A stretch of DNA of 13,144 nucleotides from Bryobacterales bacterium (GTDB taxonomy: Bacteria; Acidobacteriota; Terriglobia; Bryobacterales; Bryobacteraceae), in the NCBI GenBank assembly GCA_003487005.1, contig DNFG01000377.1, positions 1 to 13,144 on the forward strand, given 5' to 3'. Both the position numbers and the translations under genes were made by a program. Under the pieces are notes generated by a model, which did not search any database, was not told the origin of the DNA, and saw only the letters and a list, made by a program, of their open reading frames with translations. This document shows positions 7,385 to 13,089 of the stretch, piece by piece; the stretch's first letter is position 1, and each line of letters opens with the position of its first letter.

Positions 7385-9877
7385 CTACTTCGTATAGACC
7401 CAGACGCCGGGCTGCGACGGGGTGCCGTCACAGGTGACGAAGAGCATGTGCCGGCCGGAGCTGAGTCCTTCGGGAACGCGCGCCCAGATGCGGAACACGC
7501 CCGGGGGGAGGTCGTCGTAGGCTTCGATATTGGTGACTTCCACTTCGGTCATGCCCAACTCCACGCCGATGCGGCAGACCGGCCGGACCTGTTGCGTCCT
7601 GCGGGCGGAGGATTCCGGAGGGTTGGTGGCGCCGAAGCCGGTCGCGAGGAAGTGGAACTGCCGCCACTGACCGGCGGGCGATTCCGGGGCGTTGTTGACC
7701 CAGTCTTCATTCCAGGCGAGCGCATCGCCCTGGCCCGTGCCGCGCCGGGTAAACACGCCGGGCGAGGACGGCATGATCGAAACGAAGCGCTGGCCGATGA
7801 GTTGACCATTCTGAAAGACGGTGATGAAGGCGCTCTTCTGGCCGGCGATCTGTTCGGGGACAATGCCGGTGATCGAGCGGCCGCTCACTTCGCGGAGCGG
7901 CGCCGGGTGGCCGTTGAAGAGCACGCGCACGCCCGCCATTTCGACGGGTAGTTCGAGCCCGCCCCAGTGTTGCGCCTGAACCGGGGTGGTGAATCCATCG
8001 CTGAGGCGGTAGAGGATGAAGCTCTGGCCAGGCACGAAGGGGCCGGCCTGCTGCGTGGCGGCGCCGAGGAATGATGAAGCCGGAATTCCGCCGCCTGGGG
8101 TACTCACGGCGATGAACTGCGCCGGTTCCTCGATGACCAACTGTTCGGGATTGCGCGTCCCGCCGAGGTTGCCGGTCCAATGCAGAAACCGTCCGGCGCC
8201 GGTGTCCAGCCCCTCGATGGTCAGCAGCAGGCCGTGGTCATACAAACCATCCGGTGACGAAGGCGTCAACCGGATGTTGCCCGGCTGCGGTCCGGTGGCT
8301 TCGCGGACGGCGATCGAGTACGCGGTCCGGTAATTCGCCGTCAGCGTAGCCGATTCCGCGCCCGCCGTGTAGGAATGCAGGGCCGCCGCTCCGTGGCTCC
8401 AGTTCTGGAACTGGTGAACGATCGAAGAGACAAACGTGTTCACGCGCTCGGGAACACTGATCTGGTGCTGCGAGCCAGGCTCCCACACGAATGAGGCGGG
8501 CGGGAAAACCCGCGTGCTGTCCACGATGAAACTGACATGTGGAGCAGTGGAGGTGATGGTCGTCAGCGGCTCCGAGGTGAAAAGCGCAAGGATGTCCGAG
8601 TCACGGTCGATCCGGAAGGTCAGCGGATTGGCGGACCACCCCACGAACTGCGCCCCCGGCGAGAAACCGTCGCGGCCCGAGTCCTGCCAGCGGTGGAACT
8701 TCAGGCCGGGGTTCGGATGCGCAGTGAGCCGGATTTCCGTGCCCGCGGGGTAGTAGAAGTCCTCGCTGGCGGGCCACACCTCGATCCATCCTCCCTCCAT
8801 GGGCCCGGGCGGCCGTGGCACGCTCAACCGCGCCAATTGCTGATACCGGGCCTGGTAGACGAACGTTTCCCCGCTCACCACGATGTCGGTCTCTGACCCG
8901 GCCGCGGCATCATGGCTCCAGTCCACGAACCGGTGGCGCTGCACCAGGCCCGAAGACAGGTCCTGATTGAGCGGCACGCTCACCCGGTGGACCTCTCCGG
9001 ATTTCCAGGGAAAGCGCGCTGGCGTGGTGTACTGCTGGCCATCGACGACCACGGTAAGACCGGGCGGTGCGGTGGTGACCGTCACCTCGGGCGGCGTTTG
9101 ACCGGCGAGTTGCCAGGCGGCGGCCTCGTCGGCCGCGCTGAGCCCGGACGAGACGCCCATCGTTATGCCCAGGGGGATGGACTGCATCGTCGGCCCCGGC
9201 TTGCTGGCGAAGCCGCGGTCAGGGTAGTGCATCACCGAGCCATAATCGTACGGGCCGACGTCCACTCCGTCGCTGAGTCGCGAATCGTACTGGCCCCAGG
9301 CGGAGCGCTCGATGTTCTCGTAACGGACCCGGATGTGGCGGTCGCGGTCGAGCCTCGCCTGCGTGTGCCAGAAGCCGATGGTATGGCCCAGTTCGTGGAC
9401 GGTGGTGACCATGGAGCAGCCGTCGGCGAGATTGACGAACTGTTCGCCACCGGTGCGGCCGACTGCCGCCGAACAACCCGAATCCACCGACCGGATGCGG
9501 ACATAAGCAGACTGCGTGGTCCGCTCCACGAAACGGAAGGGCGTCCGCTCCTCCCAATGCCGGATCGCTTCGACCACCCGCTGGGGATTGCGCATCCCAG
9601 GGTCGATGACATAGTGAACCACCGCCCCCGGCCAGCGCCGGTTCTCGTTGTCGATCACGACGCCGCGCAGCAGTTTGCCGGAGGGGTCAGCCTCGGCGCT
9701 GGCGGGTTCGATTTCACTGAGCGGCGCCAGTAGAATGTCGCCTTCGACCAGAGCCCAGCCGTCCATGATGCGGTATTCGATGGGTTGGCCTCGCCAGGAG
9801 CCGGAATGGAACTCGGCCGAAGGGGACTGCGCCAACAGGGCGGAGGCCAGAAACAGGAGCGGAGCCGCGCGGTTCAC
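7385..9877 (-). CDS. Secreted astacin-type zinc metalloprotease with repeats and Solibacter-type C-terminal domain
   Basis: An 830-residue exported protein. The signal peptide is residues 1-16 (MNRAAPLLFLASALLAQ). A short pro-segment carries VEGDILL (44-50), which matches the astacin FxGD aspartate switch, so Asp47 would ligate zinc in the latent form. The catalytic domain (about 80-260) begins RRWPGAVVHYVID and has a Cys135/Cys154 pair, HELGHTIGFWH (161-171: zinc ligands His161, His165, His171; catalytic Glu162), LDRDRHIRVRYENI and Met-turn SVMHY (214-218). The family Glu after the third His is Thr172. Residues 265-593 hold four repeats in A-B-A-B order, and about 600-830 match the Solibacter-type C-terminal domain pattern (TIGR03437-like: VLFNGHPAPL, ITGIVPEQIAG, TGFGATNPPE). 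The start is GTG at 9877, with TAAGAT six bases before it and no clear ribosome binding site. Third-position use is more balanced than in the other minus-strand genes. Its substrate is unknown. Confidence 0.93.
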   Translation of the reverse strand: MNRAAPLLFLASALLAQSPSAEFHSGSWRGQPIEYRIMDGWALVEGDILLAPLSEIEPASAEADPSGKLLRGVVIDNENRRWPGAVVHYVIDPGMRNPQRVVEAIRHWEERTPFRFVERTTQSAYVRIRSVDSGCSAAVGRTGGEQFVNLADGCSMVTTVHELGHTIGFWHTQARLDRDRHIRVRYENIERSAWGQYDSRLSDGVDVGPYDYGSVMHYPDRGFASKPGPTMQSIPLGITMGVSSGLSAADEAAAWQLAGQTPPEVTVTTAPPGLTVVVDGQQYTTPARFPWKSGEVHRVSVPLNQDLSSGLVQRHRFVDWSHDAAAGSETDIVVSGETFVYQARYQQLARLSVPRPPGPMEGGWIEVWPASEDFYYPAGTEIRLTAHPNPGLKFHRWQDSGRDGFSPGAQFVGWSANPLTFRIDRDSDILALFTSEPLTTITSTAPHVSFIVDSTRVFPPASFVWEPGSQHQISVPERVNTFVSSIVHQFQNWSHGAAALHSYTAGAESATLTANYRTAYSIAVREATGPQPGNIRLTPSSPDGLYDHGLLLTIEGLDTGAGRFLHWTGNLGGTRNPEQLVIEEPAQFIAVSTPGGGIPASSFLGAATQQAGPFVPGQSFILYRLSDGFTTPVQAQHWGGLELPVEMAGVRVLFNGHPAPLREVSGRSITGIVPEQIAGQKSAFITVFQNGQLIGQRFVSIMPSSPGVFTRRGTGQGDALAWNEDWVNNAPESPAGQWRQFHFLATGFGATNPPESSARRTQQVRPVCRIGVELGMTEVEVTNIEAYDDLPPGVFRIWARVPEGLSSGRHMLFVTCDGTPSQPGVWVYTK
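7388..8080 (-). other. Solibacter-type C-terminal domain coding segment
   Basis: Encodes about residues 600-830 of the protease. The pattern, with a start like FLGAATQQAGPFVPGQSFILY, a central VRVLFNGHPAPLREVSGRSI, IVPEQIAGQKSAFITVFQNG, SSPGVFTRRGTGQGDALAWN and a final WARVPEGLSSGRHMLFV, resembles the domain described as uncharacterised Solibacter C-terminal (TIGR03437). In that lineage it closes many large exported proteins and may serve in secretion or surface attachment. The assignment is by eye, and the role is inference. Confidence 0.8.
8099..9085 (-). repeat. A-B-A-B protein repeat array inside the protease gene
   Basis: Four diverged units of about 75-86 residues each. The A units (codons 9085-8840 and 8563-8327) share TxTTAPPxxxxxVD, FxWxxGxxHxxSVP and HxFxxWSHxAA. 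The B units (codons 8836-8579 and 8323-8099) share PRPPGP/ATGPQPG, PAGT/YDHG and FHRW/FLHW. The B units resemble divergent InlB-type B repeats and the A units recall PEGA-like strands. Probably beta-rich spacer or binding modules. Confidence 0.7.
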
Positions 9878-9883
9878 CTCTCT

Positions 9884-9889
9884 ATCTTA
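9884..9889 (-). promoter_or_regulatory. -10-like hexamer TAAGAT six bases before the protease GTG
   Basis: On the minus strand, TAAGAT is followed by AGAGAG and then the GTG at 9877. The geometry suggests a transcript beginning at the start codon. No -35 consensus was found at 16-18 bases. The short AGAGAG touches the start codon and is too close to act as a normal Shine-Dalgarno sequence. Confidence 0.42.
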
Positions 9890-9935
9890 TGAGACAGTCC
9901 TGATTATTTTCGGGAGGAAATGCGGAGTGGCCCGT

Positions 9936-9941
9936 CATAAT
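9936..9941 (+). promoter_or_regulatory. -10-like hexamer CATAAT seven bases before ATG 9949
   Basis: CATAAT (five of six matches to TATAAT) is followed by seven bases and the ATG at 9949, so transcription would begin at that start codon. This favours 9949 over ATG 9940, which lies inside the hexamer. No -35 consensus is visible. Confidence 0.4.
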
Positions 9942-9948
9942 GGACGAT

Positions 9949-11379
9949 ATGACACACCGGTGGTTGATTGGACTGGCGCTGGCCGTCTGCTGCATGGCGG
10001 CTCCCGAGTGGACGCGGTTCCGGGGACCCAACGGGACGGGGGTGAATGAAAGTGGGCCTTTGCCCGTGGAATTCGGCAGGGAGAAGAACCTCGTGTGGCG
10101 GACGGCACTGGCGCCGGGGTATTCGTCGCCGGTGCTGGGCGGGGGGTGTGTCTATGTGACTTCCTACGACGGCCCGAAGGAGGCGCACACGGGGTGGACT
10201 CACTGCATTGACGCCAGGAGCGGGGCCGAACGATGGAAGCGGCAAGGGTTTCAACTGGACAAACGTTTTCTGTCGGTGAACACGCCCGTTTCATCCACGG
10301 CGGTGACGGATGGAACCAATGTCTATGTCTTCTTCGAGGCAGCCGGACTGGTCAGCTATGACGCGGAAGGCACGGAGCGATGGCGCCGGGAGTTGGGGCG
10401 GTTCAACAACCCGTATGGGATGGCGAATTCGCCAATCCTGGCCGGGAAGACCCTGATTCTGCAGGCAGATCAGGATACGGAAGCGTACTTGCTGGCCGTG
10501 GACGCGGAGACCGGCAAGACGCTATGGCGCAAAGAGCGTCCGGAAGCACAGCATGGGTATTCGACGCCGGTCGTGTGGACGCCGGAGGGCGGCACGGCTC
10601 AGTTGGTGGTTTCGGGCTCGTATCAGGTGGCGGGGTACTCGGTGGAAACGGGGGAGAAGCTGTGGTGGGTGGAAGGGATGGCGTGGCAGGCAAAGTCGGT
10701 CCCGGTGCTGGACGGCAACCGGCTCTATGTGCACTCCTGGATGGCGGAATTAAGTGAAATCGCGGGCAAATTGCCGAAAGGAATGACGTGGGAGGCATTC
10801 CTGAAGGAATACGATAAGGACAATGACGGGAAGATCGGCAAGACGGAAGCGCCCGACGAGGAGATGACGAAGCTGTGGTTCCTGTTCGATCTGGACCGGA
10901 CGGGTTCGATCGAGCAGCGGGACTACGATGTAGTGCAGGCCCGGGCCAACGCCAGGAGCGGGTTGTTTGCGATCGATCTGGGGGGACGGGGCGACATGAC
11001 AAAGACGGCGATCCGCTGGAAAGCGGAGAAGTCGTTGCCGAACATTCCTTCGCCTGTGCTCTACCGGGGTGTGCTTTACGTGCTAAAGGAAGGCGGAATT
11101 CTGACGGCTTATGCGCCGGCGGATGGCAAAATCCTGAAACAGGGACGCGTGGATGGGGCTGTCGATACCTACTTCGCTTCACCCGTGGCGAGCGATGGAA
11201 AGCTGATTACCGCCGCAAAAGGGGGGAAAGTGGCGGTGCTGAAGGCCGGTGCGGAGTGGGAAGTGCTCCGGGTGAACGATCTCGAAGAAGAGGTTTGGGC
11301 GACACCCGCCGTCGAGGGCGGGCGGTTGTTCGTGAGGACCCAGAACGCCTTGTACTGCTTCGGGGAGCAGGCCCCTTAA
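9949..11379 (+). CDS. Exported PQQ-like beta-propeller protein with two EF-hand loops
   Basis: A 476-residue protein from ATG 9949. ATG 9940 would add MDD, and acidic residues ahead of a signal peptide are unusual. The signal peptide is MTHRWLIGLALAVCCMA. The mature start WTRFRGPNGTGVNESG is typical of PQQ-binding-like propeller proteins of Acidobacteriota and Planctomycetota. Propeller blades repeat the pattern xSPVLxGxxxYVxxxxxxxxxxDAxxGxxxWxx (for example residues 60-98 and 183-194). Between blades, residues 285-327 hold two canonical EF-hand loops, DKDNDGKIGKTE and DLDRTGSIEQRD, so calcium probably stabilises or regulates it. The fold is BamB-like, but the length and EF-hands argue against a plain BamB. 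There is no sign of the Trp-docking or ligands needed for a quinoprotein dehydrogenase, so catalysis is not claimed. It probably acts in the periplasm. Divergent from the protease gene (71 bases apart). Confidence 0.88.
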   Translation: MTHRWLIGLALAVCCMAAPEWTRFRGPNGTGVNESGPLPVEFGREKNLVWRTALAPGYSSPVLGGGCVYVTSYDGPKEAHTGWTHCIDARSGAERWKRQGFQLDKRFLSVNTPVSSTAVTDGTNVYVFFEAAGLVSYDAEGTERWRRELGRFNNPYGMANSPILAGKTLILQADQDTEAYLLAVDAETGKTLWRKERPEAQHGYSTPVVWTPEGGTAQLVVSGSYQVAGYSVETGEKLWWVEGMAWQAKSVPVLDGNRLYVHSWMAELSEIAGKLPKGMTWEAFLKEYDKDNDGKIGKTEAPDEEMTKLWFLFDLDRTGSIEQRDYDVVQARANARSGLFAIDLGGRGDMTKTAIRWKAEKSLPNIPSPVLYRGVLYVLKEGGILTAYAPADGKILKQGRVDGAVDTYFASPVASDGKLITAAKGGKVAVLKAGAEWEVLRVNDLEEEVWATPAVEGGRLFVRTQNALYCFGEQAP

Positions 11380-11393
11380 AGGTGCTCCGGCGG

Positions 11394-11422
11394 TTGCGCC
11401 AGGGCATGAAGTTCCATACAAT
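11394..11422 (+). promoter_or_regulatory. Sigma70-type promoter for the CBS-domain gene
   Basis: TTGCGC (11394-11399), a 17-base spacer and TACAAT (11417-11422) make the best sigma70-like promoter in the window. The predicted transcript start is near 11429, giving a leader of about 57 bases that contains the Shine-Dalgarno sequence. It begins only 14 bases after the propeller gene's stop, so the CBS gene can be expressed independently. Confidence 0.6.
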
Positions 11423-11473
11423 CGTCAACACTCCATCGGTGGACCAGATGCAGGGCCGCCGAGAGAACGACCG

Positions 11474-11479
11474 GGGAGG
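11474..11479 (+). promoter_or_regulatory. Shine-Dalgarno GGGAGG before the CBS-domain gene
   Basis: GGGAGG sits six bases before ATG 11486, an ideal spacing, and fixes this start. It contrasts with several neighbours that have no ribosome binding site. Confidence 0.75.
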
Positions 11480-11485
11480 TCACTG

Positions 11486-11941
11486 ATGACGATAGCCAAC
11501 CAAGCCACTCTGGGCACGCTGCTGGACCGGAAGGGGCGGGAGATTTATGCGATCGGGCCGTCGGAGACGGTTTATGAAGCGATCTCGCGGATGAGCGAGA
11601 GGGGCGTCGGTGCATTGCTGGTGATGGACGGCGGGCGTCTGCTCGGAATCGTCTCCGAGCGGGATTACACGAGGAAAGTGATCCTGCAGGGCCGGGCATC
11701 CAAGGAGACTCGCGTGGAGGAGATCATGACGCGGGAACTGGTGGTGGCGCCGCAAGAGATGAACGTGGACGACGCAATGCGACACATGACTCAGGCACGC
11801 GTCCGGCATCTGCCCGTTATGGCCGGAGACTCGGTCGCGGGCGTGGTGTCCATTGGCGACCTGGTGAAATGGATGATCTCGGCGCAGGAAGAGACCATCG
11901 TTCATTTACGGCACTACATCGCCGGCGATTACATGGCCTGA
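11486..11941 (+). CDS. Two-CBS-domain protein
   Basis: A 151-residue cytoplasmic protein made almost entirely of a CBS pair (Bateman module). CBS1 spans about 17-72 (IYAIGPSETVYEAISRMSER, GVGALLVMDGGRLLGIVSER, D60) and CBS2 about 80-133 (VVAPQEMNVDDAMRHMTQAR, VRHLPVMAGDSVAGVVSIGD, L126). Each ends in the GIVSxRD or GVVSIGD motif that contacts adenosyl ligands such as AMP, ATP or S-adenosylmethionine. No catalytic domain is attached, so it is probably a ligand-sensing regulator of a partner protein, which the context does not reveal. Length is typical of stand-alone CBS-pair proteins. It has its own promoter and a strong ribosome binding site. Its TGA ends one base before the convergent mutM stop, leaving no room for a separate terminator. 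Family certain, role unknown. Confidence 0.93.
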   Translation: MTIANQATLGTLLDRKGREIYAIGPSETVYEAISRMSERGVGALLVMDGGRLLGIVSERDYTRKVILQGRASKETRVEEIMTRELVVAPQEMNVDDAMRHMTQARVRHLPVMAGDSVAGVVSIGDLVKWMISAQEETIVHLRHYIAGDYMA

Positions 11942-11942
11942 T

Positions 11943-12731
11943 TCAGCGGCGCTGGCAGGCGGGGCAGAAGTGCGTACCGCGCTGGGTGACCACGATACGG
12001 CGGATCGGCGCGGCACAGTGGGAACACGGCTTCCCCGTCCGGCCATAGACCTGATGACGGTCCTGGAAAGCGCCTCGTTCGCCGCTGGCGTCCACATAGT
12101 CGGAAATCGAGGACCCGCCCGCGGCGAGAGCTTCAGCGAGTATCTCCTGGATGGCCGCGTAGAGGCGTTCAAGACGGACCGGGCCGAGGCGGGCGGCCGG
12201 GGTCAGCGGATGGATCCTGGCAAGGAATAGGGCCTCGTCCACATAGATATTGCCTAGACCGGCAAGGACCGACTGATCAAGAAGGACCGCCTTCAGGCGG
12301 CCGCGGCGGGCGTGGAGGCGGGCGGCGAAACCCTCGAACGGAAGGTCGAGGGCATCCGGACCCAGACCCGGTGGAACCACGCCGGGCGGCCACCAGCGGA
12401 AGCGGCCGAACTGGCGGATGTCATCAAACACAAGCAACCCCTGATCGAGTTCCAGCAGAGCGCGGGCATGGGGCCCCGGAGCGGCATTCCAAAGAAGCTT
12501 GCCGGTCATCCGCAGGTGAATGTCGAGCGTACCCGAATCGAGGCGGAGGAGGAGGTGTTTGCCCAGGCGGTCGAGGCCGGTGATGCGTGCGCCGGCGAGG
12601 CGGGCAGCGAGTTCAGCCGGTTGGTGGTCGGCGGCGTGCGGGGACAGGAATCGCGCAGCGGTGATGACGCGGCCGGTGAGCAGGGGCGCAAGAGAGCGGC
12701 GGATGGTCTCGACTTCGGGAAGTTCAGGCAC
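11943..12731 (-). CDS. mutM: Formamidopyrimidine-DNA glycosylase (Fpg/MutM)
   Basis: A 262-residue base-excision repair enzyme that removes 8-oxoguanine and formamidopyrimidines and nicks the abasic site. The start is GTG at 12731, giving PELPEVETIRRSL directly after the initiator; Pro2 must be the free N-terminal nucleophile after Met removal, so the upstream open frame to 12932 cannot be part of the protein. Glu3, Lys58 (LDRLGKHLLLRL) and the void-filling Met75, Arg106 and Phe108 (RMTG, DIRQFG) are present. A helix-two-turn-helix follows (GLGNIYVDEALFLARIHP, 158-175). A complete zinc finger, CSHC...CPAC (Cys236, 239, 256, 259), with TQRGTHFC, ends the protein. Length is normal. It overlaps the 3' end of the Rieske gene by eight bases (12724-12731), implying translational coupling. 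Confidence 0.97.
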   Translation of the reverse strand: MPELPEVETIRRSLAPLLTGRVITAARFLSPHAADHQPAELAARLAGARITGLDRLGKHLLLRLDSGTLDIHLRMTGKLLWNAAPGPHARALLELDQGLLVFDDIRQFGRFRWWPPGVVPPGLGPDALDLPFEGFAARLHARRGRLKAVLLDQSVLAGLGNIYVDEALFLARIHPLTPAARLGPVRLERLYAAIQEILAEALAAGGSSISDYVDASGERGAFQDRHQVYGRTGKPCSHCAAPIRRIVVTQRGTHFCPACQRR

Positions 12732-13041
12732 GGGATTCTGGGATCTGGACGTGGATGATGCCGTCGCGGACTTCGGTTGGGTAAACCGCAAGGGCGGCGC
12801 GGGGATTGTGCGTGCACTGGCCGGAGGCCGTGTCGAACTCCCAGGCGTGCCAGGGGCATATGACCAGTCCGTCAAGAAAATTGCCCTGGGCGAGGGGTCC
12901 TCGCGCATGGGGACACAGTCCCTCGATCGCACGGATTTCGCCGTTCTCGTTGCAGAGCAGGATCGTGAGTTCTTCGTGCTCCCAGGAGGCCATCGAGCCA
13001 GGTGGGAGTTGGACGAGAGAGATGGCGGGAATCGAGGGCAT
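12724..13041 (-). CDS. Small Rieske [2Fe-2S] ferredoxin-type protein
   Basis: A 105-residue protein from ATG 13041, preceded by GGGG five bases upstream. GTG 13059 would add six residues and remains possible. The Rieske cluster motif is complete: CPHARGPL with Cys43/His45, sixteen residues, then CPWH with Cys62/His65, followed by WEFDTASGQC and a C-terminal YPTEVRDGIIHVQI strand. It is a stand-alone Rieske domain with no signal peptide or membrane segment. It is therefore probably a cytoplasmic ferredoxin of the NirD or dioxygenase-ferredoxin type, passing single electrons to an unseen oxygenase or reductase. Neither an oxygenase nor a nitrite reductase is in the window. It sits directly upstream of mutM with an eight-base overlap (GTGCCTGA). 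The coupling suggests joint expression with DNA repair but does not prove a shared function. Confidence 0.9.
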   Translation of the reverse strand: MPSIPAISLVQLPPGSMASWEHEELTILLCNENGEIRAIEGLCPHARGPLAQGNFLDGLVICPWHAWEFDTASGQCTHNPRAALAVYPTEVRDGIIHVQIPESRA

Positions 13042-13073
13042 CAGACCCCATAGTGCCACGGCGTGGAATGTGG

Positions 13074-13080
13074 CAAAATA
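13074..13080. promoter_or_regulatory. AT-rich element between the Rieske and tRNA-Thr genes
   Basis: CAAAATA is an AT island in GC-rich DNA. On the minus strand it reads TATTTT, a fair -10 about 34-39 bases before the Rieske ATG. On the plus strand CAAAAT is four of six to a -10 and lies ten bases before the first tRNA base. It could serve both divergent genes. No good -35 is visible on either side. Confidence 0.4.
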
Positions 13081-13089
13081 GTGGAGCGG

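Noticed and set aside
7373..7388. GTAGC...GCTAC hairpin over the two convergent stop codons, considered as a bidirectional terminator
   Set aside because: The stem is only five pairs with a six-base loop and no T run on either side. Too weak to call.
6911..7951. Rightward open frame (346 codons) running from the aminotransferase into the protease region
   Set aside because: It lies out of frame in one well-supported gene and antisense to another. The composition is Gly/Ala/Arg-rich with no recognisable domain.
11389..11400. GGCG-GTTG-CGCC hairpin after the propeller gene as a terminator
   Set aside because: A four-pair stem with no T run. It coincides with the -35 of the CBS promoter and is more likely incidental.
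12732..12932. Upstream extension of mutM by 67 codons
   Set aside because: The enzyme needs Pro as its N-terminal residue after initiator removal, so GTG 12731 is the only sensible start. The extension is antisense-free but out of frame within the Rieske gene.
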